64,000 nt of DNA from Acetobacter sp. (GCF_022483985.1 NZ_JAKVME010000002.1:434001-498000), one strand, 5' to 3'. Counted from the first letter of the stretch, positions 23,560 to 33,155 are shown. The notes: generated by a model not told the origin, from the sequence alone. A program made the numbers and translations.

Positions 23560-24487
23560 TGATATTTCTGTTGGTAGCGTCTATGTCGCGGCTCCGGGAT
23601 TTGAGGACGTTCTACAGAAGGAACTGGAACGGTCGGGAGTGACGCTAGCTTTCTGGCATGGGCGTCTGGTGGTCTGTGAGGCGCCTCCCATGGTCAGTGT
23701 CTGGGCGCTTGATGTCTGGACATCCCCTGAAATCCACACGATTGTTTCAATTGGAGAAGCGGCGCGCCTGCTGAAAGGCAGGCAGCGAAACTGGTCGCTG
23801 GCGCCGGTGGAGTTCTTCCGAAGGACGTCGCTGATTGTCGATAAACTCCCGCCCGTCAAGGCGGCGCCGCTGGTGTTCCCGCAACTGCCACCGACAAGTC
23901 CATTGGGGGGCTGGACGCTTCTCGCTCCCGACAGGATTCTGTTTTCCCAAGCCAAAACAAGCCCTTTCCCGATGGGTGAGGTGAAATTCGTTGAGGATCG
24001 GGAGGGGCCGCCCTCACGCGCCTATCTCAAGCTGTGGGAGGCCTGTACCCGGCTGGGGCGCTGGCCTGTGCCGGGGGAAACCTGTCTGGATCTGGGGGCG
24101 ACGCCGGGTGGATGGACGTGGGCTATTGCGAAACTTGGAGCCAGTGTAACGGCAATCGACCGTGCGCCGCTTGCTCCATCCGTCGCCGCCATGCCCGGTG
24201 TGAGGTTCCGGCAGGAGAGCGCCTTTGGTCTGGAGCCGAGCAATGAAGAGCGTGTGGACTGGCTTTTTTCGGATGTCATTGCTTATCCGGAGCGTCTTCT
24301 GACGTTGGTGAAACGATGGATTGAAGCGGGACGGGCGGCAAGGATTGTCATGAGCGTGAAGTTTCAGGGTGAGACCGATTTCGCCATTCTGGATCAGTTC
24401 GCGGCCATTCCCGGAGGACATCTCGCGCATCTGTTCCACAACAAGCATGAGGTGACCTTTTTCTGGTCGGAAAACGGAATCTTCTGA
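23552..24487 (+). CDS. RlmM-like 23S rRNA 2'-O-ribose methyltransferase
   Basis: A 311-residue protein of the RlmM family, which 2'-O-methylates a cytidine of 23S rRNA (C2498 in E. coli). The N-terminal half is a THUMP-like region starting YVAAPGFEDVLQKELER. The C-terminal half is a Rossmann methyltransferase with DLGATPGGWTWAIAKLG as the SAM site. The K-D-K-E tetrad is visible: the lysine in YLKLWEA, aspartate in FSDVIAYPER, lysine in VMSVKFQG and glutamate in NKHEVTFFW. It overlaps the DUF423 gene. Confidence 0.88.
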   Translation: MTDDISVGSVYVAAPGFEDVLQKELERSGVTLAFWHGRLVVCEAPPMVSVWALDVWTSPEIHTIVSIGEAARLLKGRQRNWSLAPVEFFRRTSLIVDKLPPVKAAPLVFPQLPPTSPLGGWTLLAPDRILFSQAKTSPFPMGEVKFVEDREGPPSRAYLKLWEACTRLGRWPVPGETCLDLGATPGGWTWAIAKLGASVTAIDRAPLAPSVAAMPGVRFRQESAFGLEPSNEERVDWLFSDVIAYPERLLTLVKRWIEAGRAARIVMSVKFQGETDFAILDQFAAIPGGHLAHLFHNKHEVTFFWSENGIF

Positions 24488-24569
24488 AATCTGCATTCTC
24501 TTGTTGCGAATGTCTTTTGTGACAGTGAAAACACGACATCACGGATCCACTTGAGGGGAAGGAGATGTG

Positions 24570-25091
24570 ATGCGTTTTCTGAAATTAGGGTTGTGCCTGA
24601 CGTGCTGTGTCGCGCTGGCTGGTGTGATGTCCGAGGCTGCCATGGCCCGGACAATGACGACGGCGCCTGTCGTTGGCGATGATCCGGTGCATCCGGTTGT
24701 GGTGCCGTATCCTGTGCCGGAAATGGCTCAGGCGCAGCTTCAGGCGGCGATTGCGCGCGCCAAGGTGAGCGGCAAGCCGGTTCTGCTGGATTTTGGCGGA
24801 AACTGGTCTCCCGACTGCTGGTCTCTGTCGGGTGTTCTGGCGATCCCGGCGGTGTCGGCATGGATTGCCCAGAACTTTGAGGTCGTGGTGGTCAATGTTT
24901 CACGCCGCAACACGAATCTTGGTATCGGGGAGAATTATGGTGTCGAGATTACGGCGGTGCCGTCCGTCCTGATCGTGTCGTCTGACGGAAAAGCCCTCAA
25001 CGCAGGCACCATTGGGGCCCTGTCCAATGCGAGCAAGATGACGCCCCAGTCGATTGTCGATCAACTTGCGGCATGGGGCAAATTGAACTGA
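24570..25091 (+). CDS. Exported thioredoxin-fold protein with an altered active site
   Basis: A 173-residue protein with a signal peptide (MRFLKLGLCLTCCVALAGV, cleavage likely after AMA) and a thioredoxin-like domain from about residue 50 (KPVLLDFGGNWSPDCWSLSG). The usual WC-x-x-C motif is WSPDC, so the first, nucleophilic cysteine is serine and disulfide exchange in the usual way is unlikely. The cis-proline region ITAVPSVLIV is intact. The start ATG follows AAGGAG with a 5-base spacer. It is a periplasmic protein of unknown substrate, and stands alone. Confidence 0.82.
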   Translation: MRFLKLGLCLTCCVALAGVMSEAAMARTMTTAPVVGDDPVHPVVVPYPVPEMAQAQLQAAIARAKVSGKPVLLDFGGNWSPDCWSLSGVLAIPAVSAWIAQNFEVVVVNVSRRNTNLGIGENYGVEITAVPSVLIVSSDGKALNAGTIGALSNASKMTPQSIVDQLAAWGKLN

Positions 25092-25365
25092 TTCATTTCA
25101 ATCAATAGTTTTTAAAAGATTATTTTATCTGTCTTTAAACCGGAATGGCCGTGCGCCTAGCGGACCAAGGGCACGAAATTATTTGCAGGTGTGCTGACCC
25201 GGTCATTTCGGTCCGGTTGCTCCGGACATTATTTCAGTCAGATCGCCCGTTCCGGATGAAAGCCTGCGGGGTTCATTTCGGACGTTCCGGCGAATTGTAA
25301 CGCATGTCGGGTGAAAGACGCGGCACTTTCCGCCCGCTTTACAAAAAGTGTAATTCTGGAAACAG
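25092..25365. other. Intergenic region between thioredoxin-like gene and sod
   Basis: About 270 bases between convergent genes. The first 40 bases are AT-rich; CCGG-containing short inverted repeats occur around 25198-25220. I see no gene or RNA here. Confidence 0.4.
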
Positions 25366-25401
25366 ACAGGCCGGAGGAATTACCCTCCGGCCTGTTTTTT
25401 T
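25366..25401. terminator. Bidirectional terminator at the sod gene
   Basis: A perfect 12-bp stem ACAGGCCGGAGG/CCTCCGGCCTGT with a 6-base loop. Six to seven Ts follow on the plus strand, while the minus strand (sod) runs A-tract, hairpin, then CTGTTTCC. It ends 5 bases from the sod stop. Confidence 0.85.
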
Positions 25402-25406
25402 GTGGC

Positions 25407-26015
25407 TCAGGCGGATTTGAGCTGAGCTTCGGCAAACTCGTAGTTGGCGAGCTTGTCGAGATAGTTGGTGATGTAGTCAGGACGACGGTTACGGAAGTCG
25501 AGGTAATAGGCGTGCTCCCAGACGTCGAGGCCGAGAAGCGCCGTGCCCTGACCTTCGGCGAGCGGGTTGCTGCCGTTGGCGGTCTTGGTGACGGCCAGCT
25601 TACCGTTCGGGTTCAGAACCAGCCATGCCCAGCCGGAGCCGAACTGGGAGATCGCTGCCTTCTTGAACTCTTCCTTGAAGGCTTCGACACTGCCCAGATC
25701 TTCCTTGATCTTGGCTTCGAGAGCCGGCGGGATTGCGCCGCCGTTGGAGGACAGGTTCTGCCAGAACAGGATGTGGTTCCAGTGCTGACCCGCGTTGTTG
25801 AACACAGGAGCCTGAGCCGCATCACCTTTGACGGCGAGAATGATCTCGTCGAGGGACTTGCCCTGAAGCTCCGGCTTGGCTTCCACGAAATTGTTCAGGG
25901 CTGTCACGTAAGCCTGATGATGCTTGTCGTGATGAAGCTCCAGAGTCTCCTGGCACATGCCTTTGGCGGCAAGGGCGTTATAGGAGTAAGGGAGGGCAGG
26001 CAGTTCAAATGCCAT
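25407..26015 (-). CDS. Superoxide dismutase (Fe/Mn family)
   Basis: A 202-residue SOD that dismutates superoxide using an active-site Fe or Mn ion. Metal ligands are visible: H26 region LELHHDKHHQAYV, the HWNHILFWQNL block, and DVWEHAYYLDFRNRRPDY with Asp and His. The start MAFELPALPYSYNAL is the family N-terminus; a longer frame upstream adds 8 unrelated residues. Fe versus Mn preference cannot be read safely, though FWQNLSSNGG favours the Fe-type alphaproteobacterial enzyme. Divergent from the synthase-like gene. Confidence 0.95.
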   Translation of the reverse strand: MAFELPALPYSYNALAAKGMCQETLELHHDKHHQAYVTALNNFVEAKPELQGKSLDEIILAVKGDAAQAPVFNNAGQHWNHILFWQNLSSNGGAIPPALEAKIKEDLGSVEAFKEEFKKAAISQFGSGWAWLVLNPNGKLAVTKTANGSNPLAEGQGTALLGLDVWEHAYYLDFRNRRPDYITNYLDKLANYEFAEAQLKSA

Positions 26016-26168
26016 GATGATGGTCTCCTTGGATTGCAATCTCGGACACAGGGCACGAATACAGGGCGAAACGATGCCGCCCTCAACAGCTATGGTCCAC
26101 CCGGAAAAGCGTCAAGGGATGCCTGCGTGATAGATGGCTGACAACTTCCTGAAAGGTTCAACGCAGGT

Positions 26169-27062
26169 ATGGCGGAAAGAGATCCATTAAAAATGGAAAA
26201 GCCTGACTGTGAAACGACAGCACGTTTATGTGATCCCGATCGGTTTTTCTGTGCGATGCTCCTGCCGCAGACCATCAGGGTGGCGGCCTTTACGCTCATT
26301 GCGCTGAACTGTGAGCTGTCGAAAGCCCTTGTTCTACCTGTGTCGGGCACGGTGACCGGCCCGATGGCGGGTCTGATCCGGCTCCAGTGGTGGCGGGATG
26401 TGGTTGAAAGTCCTGAGCAAGGGCGACAGTCCCGTCATGAGATCGCCGTGGCGCTGGCGGGCCTGCTGGAGGGCGGCATTGTCCGTAAGGCCCCTCTGCT
26501 GACACTGATTGACGCGCGGGAGGCGGAGTTGTGCCGTTTCCCGGACTGGACGGCGTGGCGTTCGGCCATGCTGGATGGCGCCGGCATGATGCAGCGGATG
26601 GTCGGTGAACTGCTGGGAATCGCAGATGAAACGATTCTGACCGCTGTAACCCGTACCGGTGCGGCTTTTGGCACCGGGATTCTGGTGCGGTATCTGCCGC
26701 AGGTTCTGCTCAGTGGACGCATGCCTCTGCCGGAAGAGGTGTTCGCGAATGTTGGACTGTCTGTTCACGCTGACGGCGAGGCGCTTCTGGAAGGCACGAG
26801 ACTGGAGACAATCGTAAGCCTTCTGCGACGGGAAGGGCTGGCATTTCTGCCGGACCGTCAGGAAATCCGGCAGGCAAGACTGGCCATGCTGCCTGCGATT
26901 CTGGCCCGCAGGGATCTGGCCCGTCCGCCCGTTGCGACTGGCGCGGCAAGGGGTGTTGGCGACCGGCTGGCTGTGATGGCGGCGGGAGTCATGCCGACGG
27001 TTCTCTGGAATGGTCCCCATGCGGGCTCTGCCCACGCCCGCAAGGGTTCACGGGCCCCCTGA
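26169..27062 (+). CDS. Squalene/phytoene synthase-like protein (NDUFAF6-like)
   Basis: A 297-residue protein of the squalene/phytoene synthase fold. The family pattern is visible in CDPDRFFCAMLLPQTIR, ALNCELSKAL and GLIRLQWWRDVVE. The aspartate-rich prenyl-diphosphate motifs of true synthases are replaced (NCELS; MMQRMVGELLG), so catalysis is unlikely. The closest kind is the NDUFAF6 type, in mitochondria a complex I assembly factor. This is a family-level reading; a bacterial role in complex I assembly is inference. It stands alone, facing the dehydrogenase gene. Confidence 0.75.
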   Translation: MAERDPLKMEKPDCETTARLCDPDRFFCAMLLPQTIRVAAFTLIALNCELSKALVLPVSGTVTGPMAGLIRLQWWRDVVESPEQGRQSRHEIAVALAGLLEGGIVRKAPLLTLIDAREAELCRFPDWTAWRSAMLDGAGMMQRMVGELLGIADETILTAVTRTGAAFGTGILVRYLPQVLLSGRMPLPEEVFANVGLSVHADGEALLEGTRLETIVSLLRREGLAFLPDRQEIRQARLAMLPAILARRDLARPPVATGAARGVGDRLAVMAAGVMPTVLWNGPHAGSAHARKGSRAP

Positions 27063-27185
27063 CTTGCCGATCAGGGCTTCCGGAGGCGGGAGGTGGGCAG
27101 CACCTCCTTGACCTTTCTTCAAGAAAAAGGGCCGTGAAGAAAATTGGAGAGATCAGGGGCGCTGACCCCTCCTGTGTTGCCCGGT

Positions 27186-28076
27186 TTAGCGATCGTTGGC
27201 GATGGTGTTTTCCATGACCCGGATGAGCGAGGAATAATCCTCGTCGGGTGACAGGCGACGGGTCAGGGAAAGTTGCTGTGTGGCGGCCGCCAGTGTCGGA
27301 ACCGGCACGGCTTCACGTGCCGCCGCATCCAGCAGCAGGCGCATATCCTTCTGCATGAGACGGGCCGGAAACTGCGGCGCAAAATTGCCGTCCTTCGCTG
27401 CTTTCAGCTTGCGTTTGTGATGAGGAGAGATCACCGCGACCTGATCGAGCGCATCGAAGAGCATGGAGCGATCCAGCCCCGCAGACAGGCCGTAAGCGAC
27501 CGACTCGGCGAGAGTGGTCAGTCCCGCGCCCATGATGCCATTGATGACGAGTTTCAGACGCGCGCCGCTGCCGGACGGACCCGCGTGGATGGTGAGCTTG
27601 CCGATGGCGTCAAAAATCGGCGCGGCCCTTGCCACGTCCTCCCCGTCTCCTCCTACGAGGATGACGAGACTGGCGGAATCAGCCTCCGGCGTGCTGCCTG
27701 ATACGGGAGCGTCAAGCACGGTAATGCCGTGTTTCTGACCGACGTCATACAGGGCTGCCGCGGCTTCTGGCGACACCGATGAGGTGTTGATGAGCAGGGA
27801 GCCTCTGGCCATCCCTGCCAGAGCGCCGTTGTCGCCATACATTGACGCGGCAAGGGCTTCATCGTCAGGCACACAGACCACAACCGTATCCGCCTGCTTC
27901 GCAAGGGTCTGCGGTGTCGGAAACATGGGAACGGAAAATGAGGGGGAGCGACCGGAAGGTGTGTAGGCGCTGATTGTATAACCTGCGGCCGCGAGGTGAT
28001 CGCCCATCCGGCTGGCCATCGCGCCAAAGCCGATAAATCCGATGCGTGTCGCGTTTTCGGGAGAGAGTCTTGTCAT
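27186..28076 (-). CDS. NAD(P)-dependent 3-hydroxyisobutyrate dehydrogenase-like oxidoreductase
   Basis: A 296-residue beta-hydroxyacid dehydrogenase-type enzyme. The Rossmann motif IGFIGFGAMASRMGDHL is at the N-terminus, VVCVPDDEA follows, the substrate motif DAPVSGSTPEAD is near residue 120, and the catalytic lysine lies in GSGARLKLVINGIMGAGL. The ATG at 28076 (MTRLSPENATR) is preferred to a longer frame that adds 27 residues. Substrate could be 3-hydroxyisobutyrate, tartronate semialdehyde or a related acid; it cannot be fixed from sequence. Confidence 0.85.
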   Translation of the reverse strand: MTRLSPENATRIGFIGFGAMASRMGDHLAAAGYTISAYTPSGRSPSFSVPMFPTPQTLAKQADTVVVCVPDDEALAASMYGDNGALAGMARGSLLINTSSVSPEAAAALYDVGQKHGITVLDAPVSGSTPEADSASLVILVGGDGEDVARAAPIFDAIGKLTIHAGPSGSGARLKLVINGIMGAGLTTLAESVAYGLSAGLDRSMLFDALDQVAVISPHHKRKLKAAKDGNFAPQFPARLMQKDMRLLLDAAAREAVPVPTLAAATQQLSLTRRLSPDEDYSSLIRVMENTIANDR

Positions 28077-28266
28077 GCTGGTCAATCCTGTCCTGATCCA
28101 GGCCGGAATATCGTCTGAAACAATACCTGAACGATAAGACAGTTTTTTTGAAAGCACTATCTCCGCCCTGCCTCCAGTTTCTGAGGTAGGATACCGCCAG
28201 TTTACGGGGTTATCGGTCTGCCATGTCTATGGGAGGGAGGGCGTGAAGCGGGAGGGGGCTGTGACC

Positions 28267-28923
28267 CTATTCCGGAGAGTCGATTTCCTGCCGGATATCC
28301 TGAAGGAGTTTTGTGAAAGACGCCTGGCACAAATGGCCATTTTGCAGGTTATGGCGTGAGAGCTGTAGGCTGTTCGCAATTCTGAGCCCGTCGGGCATGC
28401 TCGAAATCTGACCGTTCTGAAAACTGACACGGGAGAATGGCACGCCACAGGCCGCGAGCGTCGCATTATGCGCAAGCACGCCCAAAGTCAGGACAACCCG
28501 CAGATTGGGTAGTGTCTGTAATTCGGTACGCAGGAAATGATTGCAGGCCACGACATCCGACGGCAGAGGCAGATCGGAGCGCGGGGGAGACTGGATAACG
28601 CTGATAAACCGGGTCTTTGCAGGCACTAGTGCACCGTCCCCGTTTTCATTCGCACTGCGCGAAAGAAAACCGGCTTCGACCAGCGCTTCGTAAAAAACGG
28701 TTTCGGTCTGGGTATCGAAGTGGGAAGGATCGTCGCTTTCCTGCGGATGGATGAAAGCTGGCGCTACGATCAGAAGACTGGCGTTGGCGGGACCGAAAGG
28801 GAGTCGTTGCTCGGACAGTCCGGCGCTGGAGCCGGGCAAGGTGATGCGCGGGCAGACTGCGCTGTTGTCCGTAAAATCCATCGTGCCTGAAAGAGCGACG
28901 GCAGATGAGGTAACGACTCCCAT
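28267..28923 (-). CDS. Divergent uracil-DNA glycosylase superfamily protein
   Basis: A 218-residue protein of the UDG superfamily, nearest the family 4/5 (UdgB) type. FISVIQSPPRSDLPLPSD, then CNHFLRTELQTLPNLRVV and LTLGVLAHNA, fit the central part. The C-terminal SRHNLQNGHLCQASFTKLL fits the region after motif 2, but the usual H-P/C-S is LQLS here, and motif 1 reads VAPAFIHPQES. The classic Fe-S cysteine set is not seen. It may therefore have altered specificity or no glycosylase activity. It lies downstream of the NYN-domain gene on the same strand, with a hairpin between. Confidence 0.65.
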   Translation of the reverse strand: MGVVTSSAVALSGTMDFTDNSAVCPRITLPGSSAGLSEQRLPFGPANASLLIVAPAFIHPQESDDPSHFDTQTETVFYEALVEAGFLSRSANENGDGALVPAKTRFISVIQSPPRSDLPLPSDVVACNHFLRTELQTLPNLRVVLTLGVLAHNATLAACGVPFSRVSFQNGQISSMPDGLRIANSLQLSRHNLQNGHLCQASFTKLLQDIRQEIDSPE

Positions 28924-28951
28924 GGGATAACATGCTCCTGAAAACAGCCCT

Positions 28952-28982
28952 CCATCCCACCGGGGAGTAAGAGGTGGGATGG
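28952..28982 (-). terminator. Hairpin between the NYN-domain and UDG-like genes
   Basis: A perfect 10-bp stem CCATCCCACC/GGTGGGATGG with an 11-base loop, 21 bases past the stop of the minus-strand NYN gene. The following minus-strand sequence has only a short T-run (CTGTTTTC). Confidence 0.55.
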
Positions 28983-29002
28983 AAGGAATATGGTGGGTGG
29001 GC

Positions 29003-29596
29003 CTATTCGGGCTCGCTCAGTTGATCTGCCGGATGGCGAATCGGGGTCTGACGGGGACGGGGTTCAGCCGGTCGGCGCGTGATGTCGTCCGCGATATCGG
29101 CCAGATCGACAAACTGGTCAGCCTGCCTGCGGAGGTCGTCGCCGATAAGAGGCGGAGAAGAGCGCATGGAGGATACGACGGTGACGCGGACGCCCTGACG
29201 CTGCACGGCTTCAACCACGCGCCGGAAGTCCGAATCGCCCGTGAACAGGACGGCATGATCAATGCGGGGCGCCGCTTCCATCATGTCCACCGCGATTTCG
29301 ATGTCCATGTTGCCCTTGATACGACGGCGACCGCTCTGGTCGGTGTATTCGCGCGCTGTTTTGGTCACCAGAAAATAGCCGTTGTAGGACAGCCAGTCCG
29401 TCAGCGGCTTGATGGGAGAATATTCCTCAGTATCGAGAATCGCCGCATAATAATGGGCTCTCAGGAGGTGGCATCTCCGTGCGAAAAAATCGAGCATCTT
29501 GCGGTAATCGACGTCGAAACCAAGACCGCGGGACGCAGAGTAAAGGCTTGATCCATCAATGAAGAGGCTGGTGCGTTCAGTGTTATGAATGATCAT
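29003..29596 (-). CDS. NYN-domain (LabA/DUF88) protein
   Basis: A 197-residue protein with a PIN-like NYN domain over residues 1-165, a fold found in nucleases. Acidic metal-binding residues are visible at LFIDGSSLY, GNMDIEIAVDMM and LFTGDSDFRRVV. The C-terminal 30 residues are Arg/Pro-rich and probably disordered. Members often act on RNA, but the substrate of this type is not established. It starts 129 bases from the divergent folK start. Confidence 0.88.
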   Translation of the reverse strand: MIIHNTERTSLFIDGSSLYSASRGLGFDVDYRKMLDFFARRCHLLRAHYYAAILDTEEYSPIKPLTDWLSYNGYFLVTKTAREYTDQSGRRRIKGNMDIEIAVDMMEAAPRIDHAVLFTGDSDFRRVVEAVQRQGVRVTVVSSMRSSPPLIGDDLRRQADQFVDLADIADDITRRPAEPRPRQTPIRHPADQLSEPE

Positions 29597-29725
29597 TAAG
29601 TTTGTATTCCTTTAATACCGATGACTGTATGGTGAACAGGTTAAGACTTGGTTATGTGTCGCTCGAATCCCATTGGATCTTTTCACAGGAAGGCCGGGGC
29701 GTGTTTCAGGGGTAGGAGGATCAAG

Positions 29726-30295
29726 GTGGTGCAGGTCGTGATAGCCATTGGTGCGAACCTTGCCGGTTGTGATCCCGTTGATGGAAGAATATTACCTCCG
29801 GCCGCAACCTGCGACGCCGCGGTGGAAGCCCTGCGTGGCCTCCCCGGACTGAGTGTGAACGCCGTGTCCCCGTGGTACGAGAGCGAGCCGGTTCCACCCT
29901 CCGGTCAGCCTCCCTACATAAATGGCGTCGTGGTGGGCAAGTCTTCTCTTTCACCGCAGGCTCTGCTTGAGGCCTTGCACGGGATTGAGGCTTCATTCGG
30001 GCGGGTGCGCAGCGTGGTGAACGCGGCCCGGACGCTGGACCTGGACCTGATCGATGTGGGGGGGCTGGTCATAACGGAGGGCGCTCCCCTGCTGCCGCAT
30101 CCCCGGGCTCATGAGAGGGCCTTCGTGCTTCTGCCTTTGAGAGATGTCCTGCCGGACTGGCGGGAGCCGGGCTCGGGAAAGACGGTGCAGACCCTGCTGG
30201 AGGCGTTGCCTCCTCAGGGCATCCGGCGGCTGGAGCAGGGCGGGAGTGGTGGAGGCTTCCCTTGCAGTGGGGATGATGGTAAGAAACATCTTTAA
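29726..30295 (+). CDS. folK: 2-amino-4-hydroxy-6-hydroxymethyldihydropteridine diphosphokinase
   Basis: A folate pathway enzyme that pyrophosphorylates the pterin before it joins p-aminobenzoate. The 189-residue chain starts at GTG 29726 behind a full AGGAGG with a 6-base spacer; IAIGANLAG, VSPWYESEPV, PYINGVVVG and TLDLDLIDVG (two catalytic aspartates) are the HPPK motifs. It contains a PHPRAHERAFVLLPL block typical of the C-terminal part. It lies upstream of rpoZ by 24 bases. Confidence 0.93.
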   Translation: MVQVVIAIGANLAGCDPVDGRILPPAATCDAAVEALRGLPGLSVNAVSPWYESEPVPPSGQPPYINGVVVGKSSLSPQALLEALHGIEASFGRVRSVVNAARTLDLDLIDVGGLVITEGAPLLPHPRAHERAFVLLPLRDVLPDWREPGSGKTVQTLLEALPPQGIRRLEQGGSGGGFPCSGDDGKKHL

Positions 30296-30319
30296 CAAAA
30301 TTTTCGGGAGGTCCGCCCC

Positions 30320-30706
30320 ATGGCGCGCGTCACAGTCGAGGATTGCGTCGAGAAGGTGCCGAACCGCTTTGAACTGGTTCTGCTTGCCGCTCAGCGCGCA
30401 CGCAACCTGTCCCGCGGTGAGGAACTGACAGTCGATCGCGATAACGACAAGAATCCTGTTGTCGCGCTTCGTGAGATCGCCGAGGAAACCGTCCAGCTCG
30501 AACCGCTGCGCAGTGATCTGGTGCGCTCTCTGGCGCGTGCTCCCGAGCCGGAGCCGGCTGACGAAGAGGTCATGGATCTTATCCCGACCGAACAGAACAT
30601 CTTCGGTCTACAGGAAAGCTCCGCCGAGGAAGAGGTTACCGATCTTTCTCCGGAAGAAATGAAGGCCGCTTTTGAAGCCGAAATGTCAGGTCGCGGCAAA
30701 CGCTGA
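30320..30706 (+). CDS. rpoZ: RNA polymerase omega subunit
   Basis: A 128-residue omega subunit that helps fold and hold the beta-prime subunit. [19 protein letters not shown] is the standard N-terminus, and [11 protein letters not shown] with [14 protein letters not shown] are the conserved contacts. The C-terminal 50 residues are acidic, as in other alphaproteobacteria. GGGAGG precedes the ATG. It lies just upstream of rsh, and omega is known to be part of the ppGpp binding site, a fitting neighbour. Confidence 0.95.
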   Translation: MARVTVEDCVEKVPNRFELVLLAAQRARNLSRGEELTVDRDNDKNPVVALREIAEETVQLEPLRSDLVRSLARAPEPEPADEEVMDLIPTEQNIFGLQESSAEEEVTDLSPEEMKAAFEAEMSGRGKR

Positions 30707-30731
30707 TTCCTGTCTGACAGACTGCACCGCC

Positions 30732-30756
30732 GGACGCTCTCTTTTCCAGAGCGTCT
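30732..30756 (+). terminator. Hairpin between rpoZ and rsh
   Basis: A 9-bp stem GGACGCTCT/AGAGCGTCT (one G-U pair) with a 7-base loop, 25 bases after rpoZ. No T-run follows, so it may attenuate rather than end transcription. Confidence 0.4.
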
Positions 30757-30859
30757 GACGGGGACTGAACCTCCTCCGGTCAATCATGGAGATTTTCGTT
30801 ATCCCCGCGCTCCCTCCTGCTGCTCAGCTATTTGACTGTGGCCTGTCCGGTGGAAAGGC

Positions 30860-33142
30860 ATGAGAGTGGAGCAGGAACAGCATGCCATGCTCTCCCGTGG
30901 CAGGAGCGGGGCGCTTCCCGAAAATGATGAAATCGTCGAGGTTTCAGCGGATCGTCTGATCCAGCGTATCCTGCGCTACAATCCGGATGCAGACGTTGCG
31001 CTCGTCCAGAAAGCCTTCGAGGTCGCGCGTAACGCGCACGACGGCCAACTGAGGGACGCGGGAGACCCCTACATCACCCATCCGCTCTCCGTTGCGATGA
31101 TCCTCGCCCGGTTCCGGATGGATGTGCCGTCCATCGCGACAGCCCTTTTGCATGATACGATCGAAGATACCGGCGTCACCGTCGAGACGCTGAGGGAACA
31201 GTTTGGTCCCACGATCGCCGAACTCGTCGATGGCGTCACCAAGCTGACCCGTCTGGAACTTCAGTCCGACCGTACCAAGCAGGCCGAGAATTTCCGCAAG
31301 CTCGTGCTGGCGATGTCGAAGGACATCCGTGTCCTTATCGTCAAGCTGGCGGACCGTCTGCACAACATGCGGACCCTGCATTTCGTGCAGCGCGAGGACC
31401 GCAGACGCCGCATCGCCCGTGAGACGATGGATATCTATGCGCCGCTCGCCGGACGCATCGGTATGGATCGCGTCAAGACCGAGCTTCAGAATCTTGCTTT
31501 TGCGCAACTGGAGCCGGAAGCCGACGCCACCATTCGCGCCCGTCTGAATTATCTGCGCGGGCAGGGTGCGGACATCATCGAGGACGTCAAGCGCGAACTG
31601 ATCCGTCTCTGTCATGAATCGGGTCTTGAGAGTGTCGATGTGAAAGGGCGGGAGAAATCGCCCTATTCGATCTGGGAAAAGATGCAGCGCCGCAATGTGG
31701 CGTTCGAGCAGTTGTCCGACATCATGGCCTTCCGTCTCATCGTGGAGTCGCGGGAGGAGTGTTACGCCGCGTTGGGTGCGATTCACGGCGCTTTCCCGAT
31801 GATCGCCGGACGGTTCAAGGATTACATCTCCACGCCGAAGGCCAACGGCTACCAGAGCCTTCATACCGGCGTGACCCTGCGTCACCCGCGCAACCAGAAA
31901 ATTGAAGTTCAGATCCGCACCGAGGAGATGAATGACATCGCCGAAAATGGTGTGGCGGCGCACTGGGCCTACAAGCAGCTTCCCACCGGAACGGTATCGG
32001 ACGACGCCACGCGGCAGATGAAGCGCCCGCGCTGGGTGCAGGATCTTCTTGAAATTCTGGAAGATTCCGCTGCTCCGGATGAGTTTCTCGAAAATACCAA
32101 GCTCGAACTCTATCAGGATCAGGTTTTCTGTTTCACGCCGAAAGGCCAGTTGATCCCGCTGCCCGCCGGGGCGACCCCGGTCGATTTCGCCTACGCCGTT
32201 CATAGTCAGGTCGGTGATTCGTGCGTCGGCGCGAAGGTGAATGGGCGGCTGGTGCCGCTGCGGTACGAGCTTCAGAACGGCGATCAGGTCGAGATCATGA
32301 CCGCTCGCGGCGGTGCGCCATCGCCGTCATGGGAGCGGTTTGTCGTCACCGGCAAGGCCCGCGCCCGTATCCGCCGTTATGTCGCGCAGCAGCAGCGTCA
32401 GGTCTCGCTGGATTCCGGCAAGGCGGCTCTGGCCAAGGCGTTCCGTCAGGAAGGCGTCGATGGTTCCGAAAAAGTGCTGGAGACGCTGCTCAAGGAACTG
32501 AAGCAGGCCTCTGTCGAAGACCTGTATGTCGCGGTCGGCACCAACAGCATCGGCCCGCGCGATGTGGTTCACGCCGCCTACCCGGAACTCCGCCGCACCA
32601 CCCGTGGCCCCCGTATGGTGCCGGGACTCGTGGCGCGTGCGCCGATGCCCAGACCAAAGACGGGAGGCGCCGGAATGGCGCCGCTGGTCGGGCTCGGGGC
32701 GGGGATTGCCGTTCATTTCGCGGGATGCTGCCATCCGCTGCCGGGAGACAGGATTGTCGGCGTCGTGGCCAGCGGCAAGGGCGTCACCATCCATACGGCG
32801 GCCTGCCAGACGCTGGAATCCTTTGCCGCCACACCGGAGCGTTTTCTGGATGTGGACTGGGATTACGAGGCGCTCGGGCGGATCGGGAAAGCTGGCAGCG
32901 AGCCGTTTGTTGGCCGCGTCACTGTGATCGCCGCGAACGAGCCGACCATGTTGGCGACGATCACCAACGGTGTGTCCAGACAGGATGGCTCGATCGTCAA
33001 TCTCAAGATCGTGCATCGCCAGCTCGATTTCATGGAAGTGCTGGTTGATGTGGAAGTACGTGACCTGCGGCATCTTTCGGGTGTGATCGGCGGACTCCGT
33101 TCCGTGGAGGGGATTTCACAGGTCGAACGGGCGCGGTCGTGA
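30860..33142 (+). CDS. Bifunctional (p)ppGpp synthetase/hydrolase (RelA/SpoT, Rsh)
   Basis: A 760-residue long-form RSH enzyme controlling the stringent response alarmone (p)ppGpp. The HD hydrolase domain is intact (about 60-165: [22 protein letters not shown]). The synthetase domain follows (about 265-380: [28 protein letters not shown]). TGS (about 420-480), a conserved zinc-finger/helical part ([12 protein letters not shown]) and a C-terminal ACT domain complete it. Most alphaproteobacteria have this single bifunctional gene rather than separate relA and spoT. GGAAAGG precedes the ATG. acpS follows 13 bases later. Confidence 0.94.
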   Translation: MRVEQEQHAMLSRGRSGALPENDEIVEVSADRLIQRILRYNPDADVALVQKAFEVARNAHDGQLRDAGDPYITHPLSVAMILARFRMDVPSIATALLHDTIEDTGVTVETLREQFGPTIAELVDGVTKLTRLELQSDRTKQAENFRKLVLAMSKDIRVLIVKLADRLHNMRTLHFVQREDRRRRIARETMDIYAPLAGRIGMDRVKTELQNLAFAQLEPEADATIRARLNYLRGQGADIIEDVKRELIRLCHESGLESVDVKGREKSPYSIWEKMQRRNVAFEQLSDIMAFRLIVESREECYAALGAIHGAFPMIAGRFKDYISTPKANGYQSLHTGVTLRHPRNQKIEVQIRTEEMNDIAENGVAAHWAYKQLPTGTVSDDATRQMKRPRWVQDLLEILEDSAAPDEFLENTKLELYQDQVFCFTPKGQLIPLPAGATPVDFAYAVHSQVGDSCVGAKVNGRLVPLRYELQNGDQVEIMTARGGAPSPSWERFVVTGKARARIRRYVAQQQRQVSLDSGKAALAKAFRQEGVDGSEKVLETLLKELKQASVEDLYVAVGTNSIGPRDVVHAAYPELRRTTRGPRMVPGLVARAPMPRPKTGGAGMAPLVGLGAGIAVHFAGCCHPLPGDRIVGVVASGKGVTIHTAACQTLESFAATPERFLDVDWDYEALGRIGKAGSEPFVGRVTVIAANEPTMLATITNGVSRQDGSIVNLKIVHRQLDFMEVLVDVEVRDLRHLSGVIGGLRSVEGISQVERARS

Positions 33143-33155
33143 GGGGTTTTTCGGC

